DNA from: Temnothorax longispinosus
Lineage: Eukaryota > Arthropoda > Insecta > Hymenoptera > Formicidae
Reading direction: 5' to 3'
Assembly: GCF_030848805.1 (NCBI RefSeq)
Contig: NC_092360.1
Span: 20,253,701-20,317,700, forward strand
DNA: 64,000 bases
The notes beneath the pieces are model-generated. The model was not told the DNA's origin and did no database searches. It saw only the letters and a list, made by a program, of their open reading frames with translations. Below, piece by piece: positions 21,775-34,828 of this stretch. A program made the translations under genes and the position numbers. How positions within the stretch are numbered: position 1 is the stretch's first letter; every line of letters starts with the position of its first letter.

Positions 21775-23910
21775 GCTAACCGGAACGGCCACGTCGTCCG
21801 TATGACGAACGGTTCACAGTCGGGTATTGCGCATCGCGCCGGATAGCGTCAGAAAAATGTTGAGTTACTATCTTATATCGAGGTCACTAGGGGTCAGCTC
21901 GCGTCCAGATTAACTTCTCTCTATTTACTGGCTATACCGCCGAGGACACCGTCGCCGCGTCGTGAAAGATCGTTCGGTTCCCCGCTGAATACCGCTAACG
22001 TCGGGTTAACGTCTCACAGCGACAAGGCCGTTGAAGACCGGAGGATAATTGGATCGGACGGGTCGCTCTCTTCTGCGAAGTCGTTAATGTCTTGAGAGGA
22101 AGGATCGTCGAGGGTCGGGCTGGGATACAAAATGTATTCGCTGGTCCTACGGGATAACTGAACGTACACGACGGAAGGTCGTCTCGAAGGCGTTGACCGA
22201 ATAATTTATAGCGGACAAAGCCGTTAGGAATTACGACGTTATTATATATACGGAATTATTCACGATTAGATATCCACGGTAGATTGAGTATCCACCGAGA
22301 TTCCAAGTATCCGCGAGCGAAGATGCGCGCCGCGAGAGATGTCGGCCACGATCTTTCGCCGCTGTCTGTTTAATATTATACACCGGCGCGGCCGTTGAAG
22401 GTTACGCTACAGGCTATAGTATTAGTCCGCGTACTCCAAAGCGCCGTAGAGGGAATGGACTCTCGCGATGCTCGCGGATTTAGCTCGTCGTGTATATCGG
22501 ACGCTCCAGTTCGTCTACGACGTAAGATCCGCGCGATTTCTCGCCGGTCGCACCGACTTCGACGGGCTTTTCACCTCTCGTAGAAGAATCTTGCTCCGGT
22601 GATAGTTATCGATGACGAGCGGCCGTCATTTTTCACGAAGATTAGACGGCACGGGCGACGCGACGGAGCGTTAAAGCGCGATCGGCGGCATTATTCCACC
22701 GGCGCGGCTCGTCGGTGAAAGCAGCCGAACGGTCGACCGCCTTTTCACTCCTGACGCCGACGACGCCGTCGACGCGGTCACTCTCGTGAAACCAACGCGG
22801 CGTGCTACCACGTAGGAGTAGTACGCCGATGCGTGTGCGTGTATGTGCTCCGGTCGGCGGATACGCCCGTGGAGAGGAGAACACGTCGGGGTCCGCGCGA
22901 TCGTTGACCCAACTGGAGAGAGATCCGCGTTTATTTATATGTATATATTTTTTTTATTTACATCTATGTACGTATACCTGATGCGAAACGCTCCCGTTTT
23001 TAAACATTCGGCGATCCGATCGGCCGTCAACGAGTTTTGCTTCGTTTTTCGAAAACAAAGGGCCGCATCGAATTTTTCTATCGAGCGAATTTTCGTTTCT
23101 CGATCCGACGCTTCTCAAGATTGCTCCGTCTGCGCTCCGATCAACCCTTGCCTGCCGAGGGCGGCAGGGACGAGACTTGGTTGTTGTCTCGCATCACACT
23201 CGGTGACAACAGTGCAAGGACGATCTTCCTGAGGGCAGGCATAAGATCCCTCGGAAGACTTTTCCCTATCTCGAGCCCCCTTTTCCCTTCTTCTCACTCC
23301 GTAGCTTCTTGATTGTATAAATAAATCCCCCTTTCCTTTTACGCTCTTCTCTCCGAACACACGCGCGATTAAAACGCGCCTTCTTCGCGAAGAAGAGCCG
23401 CTCTTCTTCGCACGCGTTCTTTTTATCTCTGGAACGAACACACGCACTTACGCTTACGCACACGATAACGCGACGAAAGCGTATACGGAATAACACGGGA
23501 GAGCGTCGGGAGACTTTGCGAGCGTGGATCGAGGCGCGCGCTCGATCAACAACAACCGTCACGTGAATCGGATATCGCAGCAACTAAGCGCGAGCGAACG
23601 CGACCGCTTGTATTTATACACGCGTACCGCATTGCCCGCCTCGCGCGCGGACTGTCTCTCTCTTTCGCGGCGCATCCCCCACCCCGAGTCGCGACGAACG
23701 CGTATACCGAAAGGATACGCACGAGAGATATATCTGGCATGGATCCTGATTCTCATCTCGGGACTCGGGACCAGAGAGGAAACCTGTATTACGATCACGG
23801 CCGCTCGTTTATGGGATCCTTTGATCCCGAGTCAGACACATTTGCGGCTATTTTTTAAAAATTTCATAAAAACGTCAGAAAGCGCGGTCGTCCAAATTTT
23901 ATAAACGTTC
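21775..23910 (-). promoter_or_regulatory. CpG-rich 5' region and promoter of the 21.1-21.8 kb exon
   Basis: The longest GC-rich stretch in the window lies directly upstream of the ATG at 21774. It should hold the 5' UTR, possibly non-coding exons, and the promoter. Many open frames run on both strands through it, but none has a consistent start, donor or domain. High CpG content alone produces such frames. I could not identify a transcription start, and the TATA-like TTATATATACGG at about 22240-22251 is only a candidate. Confidence 0.5.
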
Positions 23911-25735
23911 CTTGGACATCTTTCACGGGTATATGGGGGTGAGGGTTTGAAGCGTTGGAGCATTAACACGTCACGTTTTAACGATAAACGTGCCTATTTT
24001 AGGATTTATCTCTTTTCTCGCGAAGGCCGCAAGCAACGTTAATTTAAGTTTAGATACATACGGTCATTTAGCGCTAAATGTGCGATATAAACAAAGCTTT
24101 CAGCTATTGCGCTTTTAAAAAGACACTAGACGCTAAAAAATTCAATTTCTTTGCAAACTTGCTTGTTTTCCGCGCTTACAGTGGGGAACGAGTATGTTAT
24201 ACAAAAATTAGTGGACGCGTCGAGTAATAACTTGAGTTAATTAAGTGTAAAATAAACTGCTTAATAAATTCTTTTTAAACTACGACGGCCCAGACAATGT
24301 CGTCATGTGTGTAACTCATTATTTGAAAACACATGGTTAACTTCTGCATAACATCATCTATAAATTAATATAAATTTTAAAACAAAGAAACAATATGAGA
24401 AACTTGTTTATAGAACAATGTAGAAAGATATATAATTATCGGTCAGAGTCTGTGCTTAATCAAAAATATTTTGAAATATACTGTTTATTTTTATGATTAA
24501 ACATAAAATGAACAAATGAATAGATTAACCAAGTAAATTAATTCCTGATAATATCTATAGATAGATATCAATCTTTTTTAACGTTTCTAATGTGATTATA
24601 TACGACTCTTACTATTGTGTTTTTTTTTTTGTAATCTTTTTTAGATGGTCTTAAACTTGTATTGAGAGTTTTAAAATCACGTCGCAAACTTTAACGAGGT
24701 AATCTATAATTGAGTTAATCAATTTGATAGTAATCCATCCGAGAACGATAAACCGAGATAAAAAGATAACAACGATGAGCAACCACTAACAAGGTATATC
24801 GATAAGTTCGTTGAAATGATTGTTGCGTGGAGAAATATCACTGATTTCTGAAAAAAAAGCGATATGTGATTGCATCATTTACGATATCTTTAATACATAA
24901 CAACTTAACAACTTTGCAAGTTTAAAGAGACATGCTTTCTCTCGGTTCAGTTTTAAATTGAGAGTACGACGGATAAATAGATATCACTGAAATAAACATA
25001 TTTGCTATAATATGTTTACGATAACAACTTAAGATGCGCTGTCATCACATGTTAATTTTTTATTATCTCCAGGGGATGATAAGAATTGATAACAATGATG
25101 ATAATTGCAAAACTCACGATGTATCTATATAAAAGTAAGACGAGCAGATAAACAATAATGTATAACTCATTCAAAAGACAAACAATTAAAGTGAAAAAGA
25201 TTGTATTAAATGACACATCAAGTAATTGCGACATATACTGCCATTTGAAAGCATAGAAAATCGAGAAGAAAAATAGAAAAATATATTCCAAGAATCTCGA
25301 TCGCATCCGGGTATCGACGTTCGAGTGCCCCGATATTTCTAGATATCGCGCGCTCAAGCAGCCACTTGAAATTGATTACGCAATTCGCGCGGTATCAGGC
25401 TGCCGTTTAATTCACGATCGGCCGCGAGATATTTTTTCCGGTGATCGCCATACATCTTGGCGCCTCGCGTGATCTTGACCCGATTCTGGACCAACAAAAG
25501 AATGACCACACCCGCTTGTTTGTCCAATATTTACTTACTTATTGTTAGATTTACTTGGGGCTGCTGCATCCAGCGATGCGACCCACGCCAATATAGTTCT
25601 CATGAGTTGTAAATAAATGAACGTGCACCTAAGCACGCACACACAAAAACACAAATATATTCCGCGTTTAAATAAATTTCCCTTTATTTTCCATCTTTAT
25701 ATACATCTCATCAAATGATTTTATTATTTTATTAT
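23911..25735. other. AT-rich non-coding sequence
   Basis: No exon, RNA or convincing repeat pair. A modest GC-richer patch lies at 25310-25620. Confidence 0.45.
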
Positions 25736-25739
25736 TTAA

Positions 25740-26361
25740 GGTGGTCCTTTCGCGGACCCAGCTAATCAAGTAACAGTCCGTCATGAGGTAATTGAAAACA
25801 GACATATTGACAAACATTACACAACATCCCAATAATGATAATAATATAATATGATTTTACACGCACGATTTAATCGTATTTAATTATTTACTAATTAAAA
25901 AAATATCACAATAGTAGTGCGGTTGGACTCGATTTAGGTTAGGTCAGGCATGACAGTACGAGTAAAGCAATATGCGATTGGACCACTACTTATTTAACCT
26001 CATATATCAGAGCAAAACATTCGGCAAACCTTTATTTTCAAGGTATTTACGAAATCCGGAAACTTCAGGGAATATTTTAAGACATGAATAATGTATTCAT
26101 CTGATCGCTAAGTACATGTATTATTCGTTGAAAACCTCGGACGTGGCGATTTGCATCATTCTATCTTTCTCGTTCATTAGATGTAAACAAGGATAGAATG
26201 ACAATGGCACGCTCCGCGAACGCACATTTAGAATGACTTATTTCTTGTAAAGTGTCGGTAACCTCACTTGATTTTTCGTACACATGCCCCTTATTACTGT
26301 ATATTTAACATATATCAAATTTAGGTACCTATTTAATACTTGTTCTCACGAAAGGACCACC
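25740..26361. mobile_element. TTAA-flanked non-autonomous transposon (622 bp)
   Basis: The ends GGTGGTCCTTTCG and CGAAAGGACCACC are perfect 13-bp inverted repeats. Both sides are flanked by TTAA (25736-25739 and 26362-26365). TTAA duplication is the mark of piggyBac-type insertion. No transposase frame is present. Because TTAA is partly palindromic, a TA duplication with longer ends cannot be excluded. Confidence 0.8.
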
Positions 26362-26392
26362 TTAATGTTTTGATCTTTGTTTTGATATTTAA

Positions 26393-27062
26393 AGATATGC
26401 GATTTTCAAAATTGTGTATCGCTATTGCGATCTTCCTTAAGAATCGCATCAGTGAATGCGATATATGTCGCATTTCAATTTTTATCTTATATTTTGAATT
26501 GTCCGTAATTTTGTATCATAAACGCAATTTTAAATCGCATGTCATTGTATATGACAAATACTATTTTAAATTTCCCCCGTTATATATGTAATTTTAAATT
26601 TTAGGACTTTTGAAAATTTTATTATACATTTTGATCGTTTCAAATCGTAAAATTTAAAATCATATAATATAACGAAGGGAATTTAAAATAGTGTTTGCGA
26701 TATAAAATAACACGTAATTCAAAATTACGTTTATGATACAAAATTATGATAAAAACTTTTACGAATTAATAAACAAATTTTAAACAGATTGGTTAAATCG
26801 TGTCTAGTGTTAAAATTAAGCGTATTTATTAATCGGAACCAAACATACGTTTATAACATTTAAATTATTTTGTTTTACCATTTTCTTATATAAATATTTA
26901 ATGAATAAATACTTCATTACTATGCGATTTTGACCTATATTTGTAATTTTAAATCGCAGGCATTTGCATCCCGTGCAATTTTGCGATTAAAAATCAAATT
27001 GCATATGCGATGCAAGAAAAAAATGCAGTGTTAGTGATATACCGCAAAATCGCACATCCCTA
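26393..27062. mobile_element. Non-autonomous element rich in GCGATTTT motifs (670 bp)
   Basis: The ends ATGCGATTTT and AAAATCGCACAT are inverted. Inside, 26500-26600 and 26640-26760 are an imperfect inverted pair (AATTTTGTATCATAAACG against CGTTTATGATACAAAATT). The word TTTAAATCGCA or its complement recurs throughout. It starts only 28 bp after the previous element. Confidence 0.65.
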
Positions 27063-28189
27063 ACTAAAATCATATTATTTTGTTGATATTGCGCTATATA
27101 TATTTTTTATTAAATCAATATTTCATTATTAAAAATTTAATGTAAATAAATATATCTTAGTATGTAATGTAAGTAAATATCTTATAATTTCTCTTAAGAA
27201 ATTATACTGACTGTAATATGTAGATATTAATGTTGGTAGGTTTGGCTGATTTTACACTCTATACTTTACGCTCGTATCGTCAAGACACAGCATCCCCTTT
27301 TGTTTGCTTTTTGTTTTGTAAGAATTAAATTAAATAGGGCAAGAAAGAGAAATTACGGTAAAAGTACGGTTCCGCAAATTAACTGTTTTCCACTGGACTA
27401 ATTAAAAAAAACTTTGATGTAACTTCTGTCGGATATCATGAGAAATAAACTTTAAGCAAACAACTTTTATTTATTAGATTAAATTGTCAATTGTACAGTG
27501 AAGAAACAATTTGCAAAGATCCTCTCGTGAAACCAAGAGTTCGCTGTACCTCCATTATATCGTATGCTGGTATTTTTTACTCAAGTTTTATAATTACGAC
27601 TCGAATCTGTTTTCGAGAAAGAATCTAAAAGAGAAACTTTATTAATCGACTTTCGGTAGCAGTTTGCACATGCAGCGCTCGGAAATGCTTGCCGGGCGCA
27701 AGAGGGACATTATCTTGGACGGAACAAAGAGCGACGTTGTTTGCTGCAGAAATTTTCTCGACGAGCGAGAGTCAAGCCTTCACAAGAGCGGGACGGCGGA
27801 AGGGCTCTAATTGGCTGAATCGAATTAAGAGCCCGGGCTCGGTATTTTCATCGTTGCCAATTTCGTAATTGGATACGCGGCCAAATAGACCAATTGTTTG
27901 CACCGATGCTGGACATCCATCCGCCTCCCTCGTTAATCGAAGTCTCTTCGTTAGGAAAATGCGCGGACATATACGACGGAAACTTCGTCTCGACGAGCGA
28001 GCGACAGGGCCGGAAATGTCGTGGAAACGGGTGTAAGCGTCTCTCCTCGTGGCGGCCTTGCAGTTAGACAGCTGATCGCGCAGTGACATTCCCACGCCTG
28101 ACAATCGATCGCCGCGCGCGCCGTGCGCGTGCGAAAGCGCGAGGTAAACTCGCGAAGACTTGAAAATTATTTTCAAACAAATTCCTCAT
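27063..28189. other. Non-coding with one GC-richer island
   Basis: The island at 27660-28150 has a minus-strand open frame of 134 codons without recognisable features, probably a composition artefact or regulatory DNA. Confidence 0.4.
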
Positions 28190-28515
28190 TGAGAAACTCA
28201 GTTTATAAGTACATTGTTAAAGTCATATAGGGTTATATAAATTAAACTCAATTTTGAGTAATTTTTAACTTTTCCATAGATCGCCACTGCTCCTATTCAA
28301 TATGTAGTTAATTTAACTAAAACACTGTTAATTTGACTAAAAACCAATGGAGTTAAAATAATCCTATTTTGTTTCAAACTAATAAATTTTGACGCACATG
28401 CATGGTAGTTAAAAATTACAAAATAAATCTAACTCATGGTATTGGTTTAAATGTCATCCTCTAACCTTTAACAGTGTAACCTTATTTAATTTGGTGTCGA
28501 GTTTTCTCCACGTAA
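28190..28515. repeat. Possible degenerate MITE
   Basis: TGAGAAACTC at 28191 is loosely inverted against GAGTTTTCTCCA at about 28499-28510. The interior is AT-rich with repeated GTTAATTTAACT and GTTAATTTGACT words. Both ends are decayed, so this is tentative. Confidence 0.35.
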
Positions 28516-29325
28516 AATATTATAATTAGTGTACACAGTATATTAATTAATGTTTTGTACACAAGAAATGCGCAGCGAGCGTTAGGTATACCTATAAATA
28601 TACTGTTATAGATGTCTTATTTAAATCTAGGATAAAAATCCTTTCATAATTTATTGTGATTTTTAACGTTTATTATTAAATAGTTTGAAAATTCTTCCTA
28701 AGCCTATAAAGTATCAGAAATTAAAATTCCGTTAAAAATAAAATTTTCTTGAGATTAAGTAAATTACACAATTATGTAAAATATTTGATTTATGATAATT
28801 GCACAACCATTAAAAGATCATGTTAGATTTTAGAAAAATTAGTGATGACTCAAGTTTAATCAGGTCTAATAAAATCTAATAAAAAACTCAGATGTTATCT
28901 TTACTCAATGTACTCACTGAGACACTACTCGGAAAAGTGGTGGAATAATTTCGCACGTTAAAGAGCTAAACCTCATTAACCGAGTATACTTTATCAGACG
29001 TGTATTTGTCGTTGGATTTACATGTCGTGAAACAGGTTTACGGCATGGCTACCGAAATCATAAACGGGACTAACTCTCTTCTTTTGCGATATAATGAGCA
29101 AACCCGGTTCCTTTTCATTTAAACTAAGAACTTTTCATCGATATTGATATGAAATCGTTTAGAATCGAAACAATTATTTTGGTCCACATTCTTGATGGTT
29201 GTACTCTGAAGGTTTTTTAAAAGCGACAGTTATTGATCTATATAATATATTTGGATTGTAAGAAAGCGCTCTAGCATTTAGAAGAATTATAAATATCATA
29301 AAATAAACTAGCACGCTCGTATAAA
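28516..29325. other. AT-rich non-coding sequence
   Basis: Nothing recognised. Confidence 0.45.
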
Positions 29326-29528
29326 TATAACAATTGGTAAAGGAAGGTTAAACCTGTAGGTTAAGAATTTTATATAGTTAGTTAAGAATTATATTGCGAT
29401 TATTCTATAGCTGAAGAAGACTCGGTGAAGTCGAAACGTTCCGTTGTTTACATATATGTGATTAATAAGTATATAAATTAACATCTATTATTGCTCGATT
29501 ATTGGCTTTTCCTTTACCAATTGTTATA
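29326..29528. mobile_element. Short element with 20-bp perfect inverted ends and a hammerhead-like core
   Basis: The left end TATAACAATTGGTAAAGGAA and its exact complement at 29509-29528 bound 203 bp. Inside, 29411-29436 reads CTGAAGA, a short stem GACT..AGTC, then GAAA. That order is the catalytic core of hammerhead ribozymes, which are known in the terminal repeats of Penelope-like retroelements. One unpaired A precedes stem II, and stem I does not form cleanly, so this copy may be inactive or the match incomplete. Confidence 0.55.
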
Positions 29529-30098
29529 AGTATCATATTCTACACGAAATAAAATGTTGACAAATTACCCACATTTTCGCATTATAGACCATAAATTGAA
29601 TAAAATTCCTCTTTCTTTATTCAAACTTTTCTTGTTTAATTACCATATCGGTGCAATCACCATATCGATCAAGAAGCACAAGCAACAGATGCGTCCTTGG
29701 TGAAGATTGATATCTGACCGAATTAAAAAAGCAATATATAAATCAGGTATGTCAGATTTCCTGGAAGCAACGGCGTCACGTGCCAATTTCAGCCGATTAG
29801 TCATGAGAATAATTCGGGCGTCGCGATAAGTCTCTTGTTTTTCCATTCGTAATACATTACGTTCGCGTTCTCCGTTCTAGAAATTGGAGCAGCGACTCGG
29901 AAAAGGCGAATTGTGCAGCTCTCCTACACGTGATCATCTGCGCAACGAACGCTCGAATACAAAAGGAGACGCCGTCAAAATCGTACAAAACGACGAAGAC
30001 AAATTGATCATTTTGTTAACCCTTCCAACCACGCGAAATACAAACTTGGAAAAGAAGATTTAATGTAATATCTCGGGTAACTCGAATTAAACTCGTTG
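29529..30098. other. Non-coding sequence
   Basis: Nothing recognised. Confidence 0.45.
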
Positions 30099-30714
30099 CA
30101 CAATAAAAAAAATCGTGTGTACATAGCGGTCCATATGTTAAAATTTTCTTGTGTTATACCAATATTTAATTATTATTTCAATGTAAAATTAACATACAAC
30201 AGCTATGTTATTATTTTCTTAACATTTTCATGTGTTACATTTATGTCAACGTGATAACTTAACACTTTATGTATGTCATTTAAAAATTAAATATTATTTT
30301 GAGTTCTTTTAACACAATTATTTAAAAAAATCAACACGTCTTAAAGTTATTTTAACACATAAATAAAAGTTGAAGTAAATTTTCAAATAATCGTAAACTT
30401 TGACATACAAAATAATTAAATTTACTAAAATTAAATGTTTCTAATTACACATAATTCAAGTAAAATAAACCATTAGTTTGTCATGTTCGCATAATATAAA
30501 GTAAAATAATTAATATCATGTGTTAATATAGCTTGAAAAATAAAGTCAAAAGAACAAATAGAAATGTAAAGTACAGTGTTAATTAACTAACATTTCTAAT
30601 TTGTCAACATGTAACACACGATGAATAAATCATTTTAACTTAAAATTTAGAGTGTCGACTTTCTGCGACTTGTAAAGAATGTTAAAACTATACGTTTTAT
30701 TTTTTACTGTGTGT
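30099..30714. mobile_element. MITE of the CACAGTAAAAAA family, larger copy (616 bp)
   Basis: The right end TTTTTTACTGTGTG (complement CACACAGTAAAAAA) and the left CACAATAAAAAAAAT are inverted. The inner left words CGGTCCATATG and TTTTCTTGTGTTA match the 34.4 kb copy. The body is full of GTTAA/TTAACA words. There is no transposase. Confidence 0.7.
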
Positions 30715-33700
30715 ACTTAAATTTGTTCAGACTGGACATTAAATTTAATATTTTCCAAAAAAAATTGAATTTACGATGAAACTTCCAGCAGTCATAGGAA
30801 TTATCACAGATTTCAATAATAAAAAAAAACAAGTGCTATAAGCAAAATCACTACTTTTATCACGAATTTTGGACAAAGAATAGTATACAAATTCTTTTTT
30901 GGGTAATCATATAGAAAATAAATATTTTTGTGTTATCTGACGAATTATATCAAGAGATTAAAGAAATGCATTCCAGAGATAACGGAAAATGAGAGAAACG
31001 TAAAAATCGCGTCCTCCGTCATGATTATGCATATATAAAATGTCAGCCTGACGATATTATTGGGAAGACCTTCGTGAACTCAGACGGAATAAAAAAAAGC
31101 TCGGCGAAACTCGTAGCGTATCTGTCTGGTGCATCTCGTCGTAAAACGGCGATTTACGACCCGGTGGAATTATAAACTTCCATCTCGAAAATCCGCGCGA
31201 GCGTATGGAATCGGATAAATAGGATGCTTTTCCAACGGTTTTTGTGATTCTGCGAAATCTAGTGTTTGCGATCGGCGCGTTCGAATTTAATTATAATACT
31301 GATATAAACTTTATATTACATTAGTCATCGGGTATCCTTTTTCACCGATGCATATTCGGCGGAACGTTTTTGGAGATCACGTACCAACGTTACCGATAAT
31401 TTAATTCTTTAATTTAACTCTCGCATATCTGCAACATCAAAATGAAAATAAAATTGGAATTGTATATCAATTTTAATCGTTAATATCGATACAGCAGAAG
31501 AAAGAGAGAGAGAGAGAAAGAGAGAAAAGACGAGATGCGATAGATCAATATACATTCAACAAAGCAATTATATTGATTGCAATCAATTAGAGTCGCGCGA
31601 TTAAAAAACAGTCTCTATATACACGTTATACTCTGTATACACTAGAAAATCGCCGCCCGATAAAATGCTATCTGAAATTGTTTCGCCGATCAATCACTAA
31701 ATTATTCGTCGCGCGCGGCATTAATAACTGTGCTTCAGTAATTCGAATAATCGAATATCTAAAATCCACTTTCAATGCAGTCATGCTCGCACGTAGCTGT
31801 TTAAGAAAAATCATTTACTACCTATACCATCGACTAAGTGTATTAATTACTATTGTACTGATTGTGTCTCAAAGAATAAAGTTACAAAAAAATAAGCAAT
31901 ATTATTTTACTCCCCGAGATCTCGTTCTCCTACTATTTAATAGATATCAGGTATATTTTTTGCCTGAAGATTATTGTATAAAAAGAATATTTCAAAGCTT
32001 ATTACACGATAAAAAATTGAAAATTAATAATTCGTAAGATAAAAAATATGGCAAAGACAACGTATTGTGGCACGAGTTCAACACGAACATTCATCTTTAA
32101 TAGATCGAAACGTTTATTTAGATTCATCACGCAAAATGACGCGTCATTCTGCTATGATATCACTACACATAATGGAAAGCCACTTGTAAATATCGGACCG
32201 ACACTTATTCGAATGTTCCACTATAACAATAAGATGTTCCGCGAGTGACGCGCTCTTTGGAATGCACGAACGACAAAATCGTCGTCTTTACGGCGGCTAT
32301 TTGTTCACCTTCGCGCGAACGTGATTTGTTGTCTACTTCCCTGAGATTTCGACTCTTCATTCAGATTATCAAGAGTCCTTGCGTAGTCGATAGCGAGATA
32401 AAGACAAAGAAGACGCGTCGCGAGCAGCAGCTTGAGAAAGCCTGCACCGAGCAGCGTCGTTTTCCGCCTGACATTCCACGCGACACCTGCTGAGGAATAT
32501 TAATGGCGACCGGCGTCACAAAAGTATGAAAGGTGTACATTAATGTTGCATAATAAAAACATCCAGCAAGACCTTGTAATCGTTCTCAACATGATATTCG
32601 TTAGTGAATCTGCGAGCCAAATGATGGACAAATTAGAAAAAAAATGTTCCTACTCGTGATCAATTTTCATCAGGGTTATTACTTGTTGCTACAATTATAT
32701 TAGCTATCGCATCGCAGACATTAATAAGTTTAATCTTAATGAAATCGATTGTCTTCAAGAGCGGTTTTACATACCGATTTATATTACGGTATTTTAGTGT
32801 TTCAATCATCTTCTATCAGCGAATTTTACAATTATATTTTTTAGTAATTTTATTATATATTTATTATATATATTTTAACAAGATATAGTTGTACATAATC
32901 GCAAAGTTTCTTATCACTGATAAGTTATAACATGGTCTTAAAATAGCAGGGACTCATCAGTGCGTCTTAATATAATACAATTCTTAGTAAATCCCTTTCT
33001 TAGAATTTAAAAACTCAATATAGTTATAATCTCAATATAGAATCTAGATGTTATCTCTCTTTTAATGATGACTACCTCAGCAATTCTTTTATTGCGCGTA
33101 TATTACTGATAATTAATCTAACGGGAACAATTGCAAGCTCTCCAGCACGTTTTGCCTGGAGCAATATTTGAAAAGCAATATTTTTTTATTATGATTTATC
33201 ACGCGCACTAATCGTAGAAAGTTACTAGACACCAATAGACTATTTTTACTCGCGTACGATTTGTGTCTCCAATTTATCTTACTTGTGTAATGAACCGACA
33301 ATCCATTGGGGTAATACACTCAGAATTATTGCTGATTTCTCTCATTATGCTTGTCATGCACCAAAGAAAATTGGTATTTTATTTTAGAGTTTAAATTTCA
33401 CAAAATTGCATTTAAAATTATGATTTTTTTCCAAATATTGAGTGGATCAGACATTTTTTATTTTAAAAACACTTCTTTTCGCATACAAACAGTAACGAAT
33501 AAAACTTGAGAAATATTACGTACCAATCTATCAACTAATATAAACTTAATTAACCATTTTACCGAATTTGAAATTATATAAAAAGAATTATAAATAAATT
33601 GTCTATATACATATAATGGAAGATATATTTAAGAAAAAATTTCTAAATAACATAACCGAGACTTTTTAAAGACGTATTGTACGACATAGTGACCTCAAAT

Positions 33701-34424
33701 TTTTATATAAGAAAAAATTTTTTTATTTCTCGCTTTGATGCCATCGCACTCGAGAAAAACATTATTTGACATGCATGTACCTGTCTATGGATTTCAATTT
33801 ATGTCACCGCCTCTTCAAGCTCCCAATAGTAATATGTATGCTGATCACAGAATATTTCATAAAGTATTCTAACCACAGCCTATACCAGACGAATGCTTGG
33901 GCGTTCGTACTTTGCGTATAACTACAATCGAATCCTACCACATTAATTATTTATTATACTTTGCGCAATTGATGAACCGACTGCGTCAATTGTTTCACAC
34001 GATTTTAATGCCGACATGATTTACTTCGATTGTATAATAAATACCTCGTTGGTCATTTTGTATTTCACGGATTTCGATTTCCAGCGTATTATAATTATAC
34101 CGATCGGCAATGTGTTTCGTCACAAAATCGTAATTGCGATATCTTACTTTCTAAGCCACGGTGAAATTATCCTCGCGCAAACTTAAAGAACGTTAGAACA
34201 GAGATTAGTTAGTAAGGTCGAGCCTATATAAAGACCGAAACAGGCAATAAATAAACCTTTCTTTTTAGCTTTCTAAATACAATACATAAAAGTTGAATGT
34301 TTTCAGTTTTCGAGGCATATAATATACAAAAAAGCAATATTATGCTTGTCAAAACTGAAGTAAGTCCTCTTTCAAGAATGCCGAGTTATCAGAAGTTTTT
34401 CAGTAATCAATGAAAAGAGGCTAA
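30715..34424. other. AT-rich non-coding with scattered simple repeats
   Basis: (GA)n at 31498-31528 is the only clear microsatellite. A GC-richer patch lies at 32230-32510. A TATATAAAGACC followed by AATAAATAAACC at 34226-34260 resembles the promoter and polyadenylation part of an LTR, but no ends were found. Confidence 0.4.
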
Positions 34425-34828
34425 TACACAGTAAAAAATTTTGTGTTAAAAATGTAACATACTTATGTGTTAATTTAACTAATTTTGATCATGTTATCTG
34501 ATTTTTTTTGTGTTAAATTCATATTTAAATAAATCAAATGTTAAAATAACACATTTTACATTTAATCGTAAGATTAACATAAAAATAATGTAGTTTTGTT
34601 AAAAAAATATCCTTTTCATTTATATTTAACATATACAAATGTCTGTTGTACATAAAATTTTCGTTCACATATCATCAAACTTTTCTTTATTTTGTGTTAA
34701 ATTATGAACATAATATTTGTGTCGTAATTTGACACATTCATTATGTTAAATTAACACAAAAATTTGAGTGGACCGTTTGGGACATGTGATTTACGTTATA
34801 TTTAACACAAATTTTTTTATACTGTGTA
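34425..34828. mobile_element. MITE of the CACAGTAAAAAA family, 404 bp, TA-flanked
   Basis: The ends TACACAGTAAAAAATTTTGT and ACAAATTTTTTTATACTGTGTA are inverted over about 34 bp with a few differences. TA on each side fits a Tc1/mariner-type target duplication. It shares CGGTCCA and TTTTTGTGTTAA words with the 30.1 kb copy. Confidence 0.85.

Noticed and set aside
21775..21792. Extending the 21.1 kb exon to an upstream GTG
   Set aside because: Nuclear genes start at ATG. The first ATG after the in-frame stop is at 21774.
21148..21846. Plus-strand open frame of 232 codons over the 21.1-21.8 kb exon
   Set aside because: Leu/Val/Ile-rich antisense shadow of the minus-strand exon. The minus frame has the start, upstream stop, donor and sensible composition.
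27772..28176. Minus-strand frame of 134 codons
   Set aside because: Confined to a GC-rich island, no domains, and no upstream acceptor or downstream donor of note.
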